A stretch of DNA of 64,000 nt from Bacteroidales bacterium (GTDB lineage: Bacteria; Bacteroidota; Bacteroidia; Bacteroidales; Bacteroidaceae), in contig JAQXRG010000103.1 of assembly GCA_029218405.1 (NCBI GenBank), positions 17,216-81,215 on the forward strand. Reading direction: 5' to 3'. The notes below the pieces were generated by a model. That model saw only the letters and a list, made by a program, of their open reading frames with translations. It was not told the origin of the DNA and made no database searches. The position numbers were made by a program, and so were the translations under genes. Shown one piece after another: positions 7,604-16,401 of this stretch. The stretch's first letter is position 1, and each line of letters opens with the position of its first letter.

Positions 7604-9229
7604 ATGAAAAAATCAATCTTTATATTGGCTGCCGCCCTGCTGACAGGCTTCACCTCGTGCGTGGACCTGGACCGCTATCCGTTGGAAGAGCTCTCCGACG
7701 GCAGTTTCTGGAAAACCGGTAACGACGCCGAAATGGCGGTGTCCGACCTCTATAACTCACTTCCCTACTGGGATGTGGACGATGCCATCAACTCCGACGA
7801 TGCCGTACACGGCATCAAGTGGGCGGCCGGCAATATCTCGAAAGGTATCTACGACCCTCTGGACCAAGACTGGTCTTCCACCTACAGTGTCATCCGTCAG
7901 GCCAACCTCATCCTGAGCAAGATTGACGAGATTCCCGACTTCAACGAGGCGGAGAAGAAAAAGGTGCTGGGACAAACGTACTTCTTCCGTGCCTTCCACT
8001 ACTTCGACCTCATCCGTACCTTCGGCGATGTGCCTTACGTGGACAGACCGCTGGAACTGTCTGACCAGGAAGGTATCACCCGCACCTCGCGCGACGAGGT
8101 GTATAAGCACGTGATGGACGACTTTGACAAGGCCATCGAATACCTGCCCGTCAGCTGGCCGGCTTCCGACTACGGACGCATCACCAAAGGTGCCGCTCTG
8201 GCCATGAAAGCCCGTGCCGCCCTCTACTACGGCAACTGGCAAGTGGCTGCCGACAACGCCAAGGCGGTGATGAACCAAGGCACCTATGAGCTGTGGGACA
8301 AGGACAACACCGGCAAGTACGCCCAACTCTTTTGGGAAACTGCCGACGGCTGCGACGAGTTCATCCTGGTGCGCCAGTTCAATGCCGGCGACAACGGCTG
8401 GTACCTCATCGGCTGGGAAGCCTTCCCGACCTTGGGCTGGGGCGGTATTGACCCGACCCAGAGCTTGGTGGACGCATTTGAGGACATCGAGGGAGCACCG
8501 ATTGCCCAATCCAAGATTTACGAAGAAAAGAACCCGTTCGCCAACCGTGACCCGCGTCTGGAAGTGAATGTGCTCCATGACGGAGAGACCATGTACGGTG
8601 TGACCATCAAGGTAGCTCCGCTGAAGTCCTGCTATCCGACCGGTATCGGCCAGCACGGCGACGCCACCGCCACGGGTTACTACCAGCAGAAATGGCTCGA
8701 CCCGAGCATCGACCCGCAATCCACCGGTTGGGACATGGGCAAGGATGCAGTCGTCATCCGCTATGCCGAAGTGCTGCTGACCTATGCCGAGGCCAAGAAC
8801 GAGCTGGACGCGCTGAGCCAGGAAGCCTTCGATGCCGTCAACCAAGTGCGCAGACGGGTAGGTATGCCTGACCTGCAGAACACGGACCCGAGCAAGCCCA
8901 CCTATTGCGGCACGCAGGACGCCCTGCGCCAGCGCATCCGCAACGAATGGCGAGTAGAGTTCGCTCTCGAAGGCGGCAAGCGCCAATGGGACATCCGCCG
9001 TTGGGGTATCGCCAAGGAAGTGCTGAACAAGCCGCTCCTCGGACTGAAGTACAAGTTGGTGGATTCGCCTGACGCTGTGGAAGGTGACGGCGGCAAGATC
9101 TGCATCCTCTACGAAGGAGAGAACTACGTAGGAGGCACCACCCGCTACGAGGACCACAACTACCTCTACCCGATTCCGCAGAAGGAAATCGACCTGAACC
9201 CCGCTCTGACACAGAATACGGGCTATTGA
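7604..9229 (+). CDS. SusD/RagB-family outer-surface nutrient-binding lipoprotein
   Basis: The 541-residue product begins with a lipoprotein signal peptide whose lipobox cysteine is C19 (GFTSC). It continues with the typical SusD N-terminus (VDLDRYPLEELSDGSFW) and TPR-like helices (KVLGQTYFFRAFHYFDLIRT is diagnostic), then the C-terminal segments AEVLLTYAEAKNEL and EWRVEFALEGGKRQWDIRRW. It is expected to be anchored on the cell surface and to form the lid of the SusC transporter encoded 23 bases upstream. Tryptophan and tyrosine are frequent in the middle of the protein, consistent with glycan binding, but the ligand is unknown. Confidence 0.95.
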   Translation: MKKSIFILAAALLTGFTSCVDLDRYPLEELSDGSFWKTGNDAEMAVSDLYNSLPYWDVDDAINSDDAVHGIKWAAGNISKGIYDPLDQDWSSTYSVIRQANLILSKIDEIPDFNEAEKKKVLGQTYFFRAFHYFDLIRTFGDVPYVDRPLELSDQEGITRTSRDEVYKHVMDDFDKAIEYLPVSWPASDYGRITKGAALAMKARAALYYGNWQVAADNAKAVMNQGTYELWDKDNTGKYAQLFWETADGCDEFILVRQFNAGDNGWYLIGWEAFPTLGWGGIDPTQSLVDAFEDIEGAPIAQSKIYEEKNPFANRDPRLEVNVLHDGETMYGVTIKVAPLKSCYPTGIGQHGDATATGYYQQKWLDPSIDPQSTGWDMGKDAVVIRYAEVLLTYAEAKNELDALSQEAFDAVNQVRRRVGMPDLQNTDPSKPTYCGTQDALRQRIRNEWRVEFALEGGKRQWDIRRWGIAKEVLNKPLLGLKYKLVDSPDAVEGDGGKICILYEGENYVGGTTRYEDHNYLYPIPQKEIDLNPALTQNTGY

Positions 9230-9306
9230 TACAAGGCTTTAACATAATACGATAACAGGAAGGGCTATTTGCCGCGAGGTAAGTAGTCCTTCATTTTCAT
9301 TGAACC

Positions 9307-10788
9307 ATGAACAGACTTATCTCCTACATCATCGGCACACTGCTGGCCGTCAGTTACTTCCTGAGCTACCGGGGTATCCTCTCGCACGTGATTGCCTATC
9401 ACGAGCAGCACCACCTGTTTCTCTACAGCGAAGCTTATCTCGCCCATCAGCTGGAGACCGAGGGACTGCTTCGTTACCTCACCGACTTCCTCATCCAATT
9501 CTTCTATTATCCTACAGCAGGCAGCGCGCTGCTGGCCTTGCTGCTGACCGCCAGCTATTTCCTGACACGACGCCTCGTGTTCCTCTTCACTGGCCTCACT
9601 GACGCGCTCCACCTGTCCGTACTGCCCTCCTTCGCTCTGTTCTTCTATACCCTTTCCGCCGAACATGAGCTGACCTGGGTGACCGGATGGACACTGGCCC
9701 TCTGTGGACTTTGCCTCATCGGGCATCTCCTGCGACCGTACCCTCTCTTACAACCCGTGTTCCGCCGACTGCACCTTCCCCGGCGTACAGGATGGCGCAT
9801 CACCTGCCTGCTGACAGTCCTGACGGCCTACACAGCGGGCGGCTACCTCTATTTCATCCATCACTACAACCGCAAGGAAGGCATCATGCTCAAGACCGAA
9901 CAGTTCGTCAGGCACAAAGACTGGCCGGCCGTACTCGACTATACTGAGCGTTACCTGAACTCCGGCAAGACCAACCCGCTGATGGCCTATTTCCACAGCC
10001 TCGCCCTCTACCACACCGGACAACTGCCTTACCGGCTGTTTGACTATCCGGCCACACTGGGCGTAAAGACCCTCTACCTGCCCTGGAACAGCAACAGCCG
10101 CGAAAGCGAGTACGGACATTTTGTCTATGAAGACCTGGGATACCTGAACGAAGCCCACCGCTGGGAGTTCGAGGCCATGGTGGTATGGGGAGAGACCGCC
10201 CCTCACCTGCTGAACCTGGCCCGCTACAACATCGCCAACCACCGTCCACGGGTGGCCCAACGCTTTCTGAACAAGCTGAAACAGTCCCTCTTCTACCGGT
10301 CTGAGGCCCTGCAACTGGAAAAACAACTGACGAGCGGCAACGTGGAAGGACTTCACAACGCCCTATCGGCGGCTCCTGACCGACCTGCCCGTTTCTCTAA
10401 CGTGCTTAACCTGGGGCCGGAACTGGAATACCTCTGCGACCAGGACCCGGAGAACCGGATGGCCTTCGAGTACCTGATGAGCTATCTGCTGCTCAGCAAC
10501 AACATCCAGCGGTTTGCGGACAACCTGCCCCGCATCCGCCGCTTCCACTACCCCTCCCTTCCTCCCGCCTACGAGGAAGCACTTTATGTGTACCGACTCA
10601 AGGTGGGTGAAGAGGCCTTCCGCGACCGCGGATTCCGTTTGTCGGACACCACCGAAGCACGGTTCCGGCGCTACTACCAGCTCCTGCAAGCCGGACAGAC
10701 AGCCGCCTTACGGTCGGAATTTGGCAACACCTATTGGTATTACCTCCACCACCTGAGCCCCTACGGCAACAAAGCCATCGATAACTAA
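9307..10788 (+). CDS. DUF6057-like polytopic membrane protein
   Basis: The 493-residue protein has roughly five hydrophobic helices in the first 190 residues (starting MNRLISYIIGTLLAVSYFLS) and a soluble helical C-terminal half of about 300 residues with TPR-like character (DWPAVLDYTERYL, NPLMAYFHSLALYHTGQLPY). It resembles Bacteroidales proteins grouped as DUF6057, which have no established function. It follows SusD by 77 bases and is followed after 16 bases by the CXXCH lipoprotein, so the four genes probably form one operon. A role in sensing, processing or envelope handling linked to the SusCD system is inference from context only. Confidence 0.75.
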   Translation: MNRLISYIIGTLLAVSYFLSYRGILSHVIAYHEQHHLFLYSEAYLAHQLETEGLLRYLTDFLIQFFYYPTAGSALLALLLTASYFLTRRLVFLFTGLTDALHLSVLPSFALFFYTLSAEHELTWVTGWTLALCGLCLIGHLLRPYPLLQPVFRRLHLPRRTGWRITCLLTVLTAYTAGGYLYFIHHYNRKEGIMLKTEQFVRHKDWPAVLDYTERYLNSGKTNPLMAYFHSLALYHTGQLPYRLFDYPATLGVKTLYLPWNSNSRESEYGHFVYEDLGYLNEAHRWEFEAMVVWGETAPHLLNLARYNIANHRPRVAQRFLNKLKQSLFYRSEALQLEKQLTSGNVEGLHNALSAAPDRPARFSNVLNLGPELEYLCDQDPENRMAFEYLMSYLLLSNNIQRFADNLPRIRRFHYPSLPPAYEEALYVYRLKVGEEAFRDRGFRLSDTTEARFRRYYQLLQAGQTAALRSEFGNTYWYYLHHLSPYGNKAIDN

Positions 10789-10804
10789 CCCTTAACAACA
10801 AACG

Positions 10805-12295
10805 ATGCCCATGAGAACCTGTCTTATCCTCTCCTTTACCTTGTGGCTGGCATGCTGCGGCTGCAACCCCTATCACCCCGCCGACCGCGAAACCGCCGAG
10901 CAGCCCTCCCTCTCTCCCCATCCTGCGGAGGTCACTTTTCCCTGCAACATCGCGCCTCCCAACTTCACCATACAGACCCCTGGCGAGCGCTACCAGACCG
11001 AAATCGGCATAGAAGGGCAACCAGCCGCCTTTCACCTGAGTACCGCCACGCCCACCGTACAGATTCCGCCGAAAAAATGGCGGACACTGCTCGGGCAAGC
11101 AGCCGGCAAAGCCCTCTACTTCCGTATCAGCATCCAGCAGGGCCATCAATGGGTCCGTTATGCCGACATCCACTGCCGGGTGTCCACGCACCCCATCGAC
11201 CCCTTCCTGACCTACCGTCTGCTCTATCCGGGCTATGAGCTTTGGAACGAGATGGGTATCTACCAGCGCGACCTGACCTCGTACCAGGAAGAGGCCATCG
11301 TGGAGAACCGGCACTTCGGACATCAATGCGTGAACTGCCACTCCTTCAACCAGCACCGCCCCGACGAAATGATGCTGCACGTCCGGGGAGCGCAAGGAGG
11401 AACCTTGATTGCCCACAACGGCAAGGTGGAGAAGGTCAACCCCAAGGCACCGGGATTCAACTACGGCCCCACTTACCCTGCGTGGCACCCCTCCGGACGT
11501 TACCTTTTCTTCGCCACCAACGAAATCCAGCAGTTCTTCCATGCCAGCGGCTCCAAACCCATTGAGGTATCCGACTTGGGCGCTGACCTGATGGCCTACG
11601 ATGTGGACCAGCATATCGCCTACACCGACTCGCTCGTGTATGGTGACGACTGGCTGGAGACCTTCCCCGCCTGCGCCCCCAACGGCACAGACCTCTATTT
11701 CTGCCGGGCCAAAGGATACCGGAAAGGCATGGCCTTGGACAGCATCCGTTACGACCTCTGCCGCATCCGTTTCGACGCACAGACCCAGCGGTTCTCTGAC
11801 CTTCAGTGTGTCGTGCCAGCTTCCAAGCAGCAGAAATCCGTCTCCTTCCCGCGCGTGTCGCCCGACGGACGGTATGTCCTCTACGTCCTCTCCGATTATG
11901 GCAACTTCTCCATCTGGCACCCCGAAAGCGACCTGTATCTGCTGGACACTACGACAGGACAAAGCCGGTGCCTGACGGAAGTAAACAGCAACGATGTGGA
12001 CAGTTACCCCACCTGGAGCTCATCGGGCCGGTGGATTGTGTTCAGCAGCAAACGCATGGACGGATTGTGGGCACGGCCGTACATCGCTTCCTTCGACCCT
12101 GAAACCGGAAAAGCAGGACACCCCTTCGTCTTGCCTCAGAAAGAGCCCGACTTCTACGACCAATGTACCTACACCTTCAACCGGCCCGAACTTATCCTGT
12201 CTGCGGTGACCACCGGCAAGACCCTGGAACAAGCGGTCGCCCGACCCGCTATCCCCAGCACCCGACCGGAGCGGACCTTGCAAGATGAACAATAA
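10805..12295 (+). CDS. TolB-like (PD40) beta-propeller lipoprotein with one CXXCH motif
   Basis: The 496-residue product has a lipoprotein-type signal (LACCGC; start at 10805 or 10811). Its N-terminal beta domain contains a cytochrome-c-type motif, CVNCH, at residues 175-179 (context HFGHQCVNCHSFNQH). The C-terminal half carries PD40/WD40-like propeller repeats such as YPAWHPSGRYLFFAT, FPRVSPDGRYVLYVL and YPTWSSSGRWIVFSS. Proteins of this build are often labelled cytochrome c biosynthesis or TolB-like. Covalent haem attachment is possible but unproven, since no axial methionine can be assigned by eye. It sits last in the SusCD-DUF6057 run, 16 bases after DUF6057. Confidence 0.8.
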   Translation: MPMRTCLILSFTLWLACCGCNPYHPADRETAEQPSLSPHPAEVTFPCNIAPPNFTIQTPGERYQTEIGIEGQPAAFHLSTATPTVQIPPKKWRTLLGQAAGKALYFRISIQQGHQWVRYADIHCRVSTHPIDPFLTYRLLYPGYELWNEMGIYQRDLTSYQEEAIVENRHFGHQCVNCHSFNQHRPDEMMLHVRGAQGGTLIAHNGKVEKVNPKAPGFNYGPTYPAWHPSGRYLFFATNEIQQFFHASGSKPIEVSDLGADLMAYDVDQHIAYTDSLVYGDDWLETFPACAPNGTDLYFCRAKGYRKGMALDSIRYDLCRIRFDAQTQRFSDLQCVVPASKQQKSVSFPRVSPDGRYVLYVLSDYGNFSIWHPESDLYLLDTTTGQSRCLTEVNSNDVDSYPTWSSSGRWIVFSSKRMDGLWARPYIASFDPETGKAGHPFVLPQKEPDFYDQCTYTFNRPELILSAVTTGKTLEQAVARPAIPSTRPERTLQDEQ

Positions 12296-12309
12296 AAAAG
12301 TCGTAAACA

Positions 12310-12340
12310 TTTCTCGTTTAAGAAAAAATAAGTAACTTTG
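12310..12340 (+). promoter_or_regulatory. Promoter of pyrH
   Basis: TTTC at 12310-12313, 19 bases, then TAACTTTG at 12333-12340, a full match to the Bacteroidota -7 consensus. It shows that pyrH starts a new transcription unit rather than belonging to the SusCD operon. Confidence 0.7.
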
Positions 12341-12368
12341 CTCCATATACCTTAAATTACGAGTAAAT

Positions 12369-13079
12369 ATGGCAAGATTCAAACGCATTCTGCTCAAGCT
12401 GAGCGGAGAAAGTCTGATGGGAGAAAAGAAATACGGGATTGACGAGAAGCGGCTGGGTGAATACGCACAGCAAATCAAGGAAATCCATGATATGGGTGTG
12501 CAGATAGGCATCGTCATCGGCGGAGGAAACATCTTCCGCGGACTGAGCGGTGCCGGCAAAGGTTTCGACCGCGTGAAGGGCGACCAGATGGGCATGCTCG
12601 CCACCGTCATCAACAGCCTGGGACTCAGCTCGGCCCTGACCGCCGCCGGGGTGAAGGCCCGTGTGCTGACCGCTATCCGTATGGAACCCATCGGCGAGTT
12701 CTATACCAAGTGGAAGGCCATTGAGGCGATGGAGAACGGCGAAGTGGTCATCATGTCCGCCGGTACCGGCAACCCCTTCTTCACCACCGACACCGGCTCG
12801 TCGCTGCGTGGCATCGAGATTGAGGCCGACGTGATGCTGAAAGGCACCCGCGTGGATGGCATCTATACCGCCGACCCGGAAAAAGACCCCACCGCCACCA
12901 AGTTCGACGACATCACCTACGATGAGGTGCTGGCCCGCGGCCTGAAGGTGATGGACCTGACCGCCACCTGCATGTGCAAGGAAAACAAGCTGCCTATCAT
13001 CGTGTTCGACATGGACACCGTGGGCAACCTGAAGAAAGTGATGGCCGGCGAGAACATCGGTACCCTGGTACACAATTAA
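12369..13079 (+). CDS. pyrH: UMP kinase
   Basis: The 236-residue enzyme phosphorylates UMP to UDP in pyrimidine synthesis and belongs to the amino-acid-kinase fold; family members form hexamers in the cytoplasm. Visible motifs are the phosphate-binding KLSGESLMG (10-18), GGGNIFRG (51-58), the substrate loop DTGSSLRGIEIEADVMLKGT, VDGIYTADPEKDP, and the C-terminal FDMDTVGNL. Length and all core motifs are normal. It has its own promoter and is separated by 64 bases from manA. Confidence 0.96.
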   Translation: MARFKRILLKLSGESLMGEKKYGIDEKRLGEYAQQIKEIHDMGVQIGIVIGGGNIFRGLSGAGKGFDRVKGDQMGMLATVINSLGLSSALTAAGVKARVLTAIRMEPIGEFYTKWKAIEAMENGEVVIMSAGTGNPFFTTDTGSSLRGIEIEADVMLKGTRVDGIYTADPEKDPTATKFDDITYDEVLARGLKVMDLTATCMCKENKLPIIVFDMDTVGNLKKVMAGENIGTLVHN

Positions 13080-13143
13080 GGCTTCCGCACCGACGGAAAC
13101 GTGACACTACAACAGAATCATTAACCTATAAACATCAGCAACT

Positions 13144-14115
13144 ATGTATCCTTTGAAATTCCAACCCTTATTGAAGTCCACCATCTGGGGTGGCGAGAAA
13201 ATCATTCCGTTCAAGCACCTTGACCTGCAGCAGGAGAAGGTAGGCGAAAGCTGGGAAATCTCCGGTGTGCCCGGTGACGAGTCCATCGTGGCCAACGGCG
13301 CGGACGCTGGCAAGAACCTGCAGCAGATGATGGACGAATACAAGGGAGCACTGGTCGGCGAAGAGAACTACAAGCGCTTCGACGGCCAATTCCCCTTGCT
13401 CATCAAGTTCATTGACGCGCAGGACGACCTCTCCATCCAGGTACACCCCGACGACGAGCTGGCACAGCAGCGCCACAACTCACGCGGCAAGACGGAAATG
13501 TGGTACGTCATCGACAATGACGGCGGAAAGGCTCACCTCCGCTCCGGACTGAGCCGCGCAATCACCCCGCAGCAGTATGCCGACATGATTGCCGACAACA
13601 CCATCACTGACGCACTGAAGGAATATGCCGTACAGCCGGGCGACGTGTACTACCTCCCCGCCGGACGTATCCACAGCATCGGTGCCGGCTGCTTCATCGC
13701 CGAAATCCAGGAGACCTCGAACATCACATACCGCATCTATGACTTCAACCGGAAGGACAAGAACGGCAATACCCGCGAGCTGCACACCGAACTGTCGAAG
13801 GACGCCATCGACTACAGCGTGGAGGACGACTACCGCACCGCCTATACCCCGAAGCAGAACGAGCCGGTGGAACTGGTGGCCTGCCCGTACTTCACGACCA
13901 CTGTCTATGACCTGACCGAACCCATGAGCATGGACTACAGCGAGCTGGACTCGTTCGTCATCCTCATCGGCATGGAAGGTGCCTGCACCGTGACCGACAA
14001 CGAAGGCAACACCATCGACCTGCAGGCCGGTGAGTCCATCCTCTTCCCGGCCACGACCAAGGGACTGGAAGTGACCCCCAAGGGCAATGTGAAGTTCCTC
14101 GAAACCTACGTTTAA
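13144..14115 (+). CDS. manA: Mannose-6-phosphate isomerase, class I
   Basis: The 323-residue zinc enzyme interconverts mannose 6-phosphate and fructose 6-phosphate. The metal ligands of the cupin fold are visible as Q99 and H101 in SIQVHPDD, E118 in KTEMWYV and H177 in GRIHSIG, and the conserved QETSNITYRIYDF segment follows. The length is that of the short Bacteroidota/Firmicutes form. The gene is 16 bases upstream of a GH92 alpha-mannosidase gene, an arrangement that couples release of mannose from glycans to its entry into glycolysis. The metabolic link is inferred; the enzyme identity is clear. Confidence 0.94.
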   Translation: MYPLKFQPLLKSTIWGGEKIIPFKHLDLQQEKVGESWEISGVPGDESIVANGADAGKNLQQMMDEYKGALVGEENYKRFDGQFPLLIKFIDAQDDLSIQVHPDDELAQQRHNSRGKTEMWYVIDNDGGKAHLRSGLSRAITPQQYADMIADNTITDALKEYAVQPGDVYYLPAGRIHSIGAGCFIAEIQETSNITYRIYDFNRKDKNGNTRELHTELSKDAIDYSVEDDYRTAYTPKQNEPVELVACPYFTTTVYDLTEPMSMDYSELDSFVILIGMEGACTVTDNEGNTIDLQAGESILFPATTKGLEVTPKGNVKFLETYV

Positions 14116-14131
14116 TCCGATCCGTACCATC

Positions 14132-16339
14132 ATGAACAGACTCATCACCTTTGGTTGCGGACTGGCGCTCACGGCTTTCGCCGTGAGCTGCTCGTCCGCA
14201 GGACAGGACAAGGCGTCCATGGACTACACGCAGTACGTGAACCCCTTCATCGGTGCCGCCGACAACGGACACACCTTCCCCGGCGCCTGCACTCCCTTCG
14301 GCATGATTCAGACCAGCCCCGTAACGGGAGCTGTGGGATGGAGGTACTGCTCCGAATATGTCTATACCGACTCCCTCATCTGGGGCTTCTCGCAGACCCA
14401 CCTCAACGGTACGGGCTGCATGGACCTAGGCGACCTGCTGGTCATGCCGGTCACCGGCCAGCGCCAACGGGCATGGGATGACTACCGCAGTGCCTTCCGC
14501 AAGGATACGGAAGCTGCCACTCCGGGCTACTACACCGTCACCCTTGACCGTCCGGGTGTGAAGGTGGAACTCACTTCGACCACCCACACCGCCCTGCACC
14601 GCTATACCTACCAGCAGGCCGACTCTGCCTCGGTGCTCATTGACCTGCAGCACGGCCCCAGCTGGAACGAGAACCAGTACCACTCACAGGTACGCTTCTG
14701 CGAAACCAAGTGGGAAGACGGCAAGACCCTGACCGGCCATGTGAAGAACAGCGTATGGGTGAACCAGGACTACTTCTTCGTGCTTCAGTTCGACCATGAA
14801 GTGGCCTCCACCCTCCAGCTCCCCATGGGTGAGACGGAAAAAGGACAGCGCATCGTGGCCACCTTCGACGGCGTGAAGCCCGGCGAGGAGGTGCTGATGA
14901 AGCTTGCTCTCTCCACCACCAGCATCGAAGGCGCGAAGAAGAACCTCGCCGCTGAACTGCCGGGATGGGACTTCGAGGCTACTCGCCAGGCAGCGCATGA
15001 CACCTGGAACTCGTACCTGAGCCGCATTGAACTGGAAGGCACGGACGACCAGAAAACCAATTTCTATACCTCGTTCTACCATGCCCTCATCCAGCCCAAT
15101 GAAATCTCTGACGTGGATGGCATGTACCGCAACGCCGCCGATTCGATTGTACCTGCCACGGGCGGCAAGTTCTACTCCACCTTCTCGGCGTGGGACACCT
15201 ACCGTGCGGCCCATCCTTTCTACACCCTGATGGTGCCCGAACGGGTGGACGGACTGGTGAACTCCCTCGTTGACCAGGCGGACGTGCAGGGCTTCCTGCC
15301 CATCTGGGGCTTGTGGGGCAAGGAGAACTACTGCATGGTAGCCAACCACGCGGTGCCCATCGTGGCCGAAGCCTACGCCAAAGGCTTCCGAGGCTTTGAT
15401 GCCGAACGCGCCTTCCGGGCCATCAAGCGCACCCAGACCGAGTCGCACAAGCTGAAATCGGACTGGGAGACTTATATGAAGTACGGCTACCTGCCGACCG
15501 ACCTCATCGCCACCGAATCGGTGTCCTCCACCCTGGAAAGTGTGTACGATGACTACGCCGCCGCCGACATGGCCAAACGCATGGGCAAGGAAGACGAGGC
15601 TGCTTACTTCGGCCAACGCGCTGAGTTCTACAAGAACCTGTTCGACCCGACCACGAAGTTCATGCGTCCGCGCAAGAGCGACGGCTCGTGGAAATCGCCC
15701 TTCAACCCCAGCTTAGTGGGCCACTCCGAAAGTGTGGGCGGCGACTACACGGAAGGCAACGCCTGGCAATATACCTGGCACGTACAGCACGATGTGCCGG
15801 GCCTGATCGCACTGATGGGCGGCGAGGAAGCCTTCTGCAACAAGCTTGACTCCCTGTTCACGCTGAAGCTGGAAACCACCCAGGCCGACGTGACGGGTCT
15901 CATCGGACAGTACGCCCACGGCAACGAGCCGAGCCACCACGTGACTTACCTCTACGCTTTGGCGGGCAAGCCTGCCCGTACACAGGAACTGGTGCGCGAG
16001 ATTTTCGACACTCAGTACCGCCCACAGCCCGACGGCCTGTGCGGCAACGATGACTGCGGCCAGATGTCTGCCTGGTACATGCTTTCGGCCATGGGCTTCT
16101 ACCCTGTTGACCCCGTCAGCGCACAGTACGTCTTCGGTGCCCCGCAGATGCCCAAGTTCGTGCTGCACCTGGCCGGCGGCAAGACCTTCACCATCCTGGC
16201 AGAAGGTCTGAGTCCGGAGAACAAGTACGTGGAAAGCATCACCCTGAACGGTGAGCCATACACCCAGCGCACCATCGCCCACGAGGATATCGTGAAGGGC
16301 GGCACACTGGTCTATCAGATGACAGCTACCCCACAATAA
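14132..16339 (+). CDS. GH92 alpha-mannosidase lipoprotein
   Basis: The 735-residue protein begins with a lipoprotein signal (FAVSCSSAG) followed by the family N-terminus YVNPFIGAADNGHTFPGA. The GH92 C-terminal barrel carries GNEPSHH with E599, a position expected for the catalytic acid, and DGLCGNDDCGQMSAWY, both family hallmarks. GH92 enzymes are calcium-dependent inverting exo-mannosidases that trim alpha-linked mannose from host or yeast glycans, usually in the periplasm or at the surface. It follows manA by 16 bases and ends just before a strong bidirectional terminator. Linkage specificity cannot be read from the sequence. Confidence 0.95.
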   Translation: MNRLITFGCGLALTAFAVSCSSAGQDKASMDYTQYVNPFIGAADNGHTFPGACTPFGMIQTSPVTGAVGWRYCSEYVYTDSLIWGFSQTHLNGTGCMDLGDLLVMPVTGQRQRAWDDYRSAFRKDTEAATPGYYTVTLDRPGVKVELTSTTHTALHRYTYQQADSASVLIDLQHGPSWNENQYHSQVRFCETKWEDGKTLTGHVKNSVWVNQDYFFVLQFDHEVASTLQLPMGETEKGQRIVATFDGVKPGEEVLMKLALSTTSIEGAKKNLAAELPGWDFEATRQAAHDTWNSYLSRIELEGTDDQKTNFYTSFYHALIQPNEISDVDGMYRNAADSIVPATGGKFYSTFSAWDTYRAAHPFYTLMVPERVDGLVNSLVDQADVQGFLPIWGLWGKENYCMVANHAVPIVAEAYAKGFRGFDAERAFRAIKRTQTESHKLKSDWETYMKYGYLPTDLIATESVSSTLESVYDDYAAADMAKRMGKEDEAAYFGQRAEFYKNLFDPTTKFMRPRKSDGSWKSPFNPSLVGHSESVGGDYTEGNAWQYTWHVQHDVPGLIALMGGEEAFCNKLDSLFTLKLETTQADVTGLIGQYAHGNEPSHHVTYLYALAGKPARTQELVREIFDTQYRPQPDGLCGNDDCGQMSAWYMLSAMGFYPVDPVSAQYVFGAPQMPKFVLHLAGGKTFTILAEGLSPENKYVESITLNGEPYTQRTIAHEDIVKGGTLVYQMTATPQ

Positions 16340-16360
16340 GCACGCTGGACATCCTCGTAA

Positions 16361-16401
16361 AAAAATCCTGGGCTACCTCACCGGTGCCCAGGATTTTTTT
16401 T
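16361..16401. terminator. Bidirectional rho-independent terminator
   Basis: TCCTGGGC (16366-16373) pairs with GCCCAGGA (16386-16393), extended by an A-run on the left and a T-run on the right. It serves the GH92 gene on the plus strand and the DUF5107 relic on the minus strand. Confidence 0.9.
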
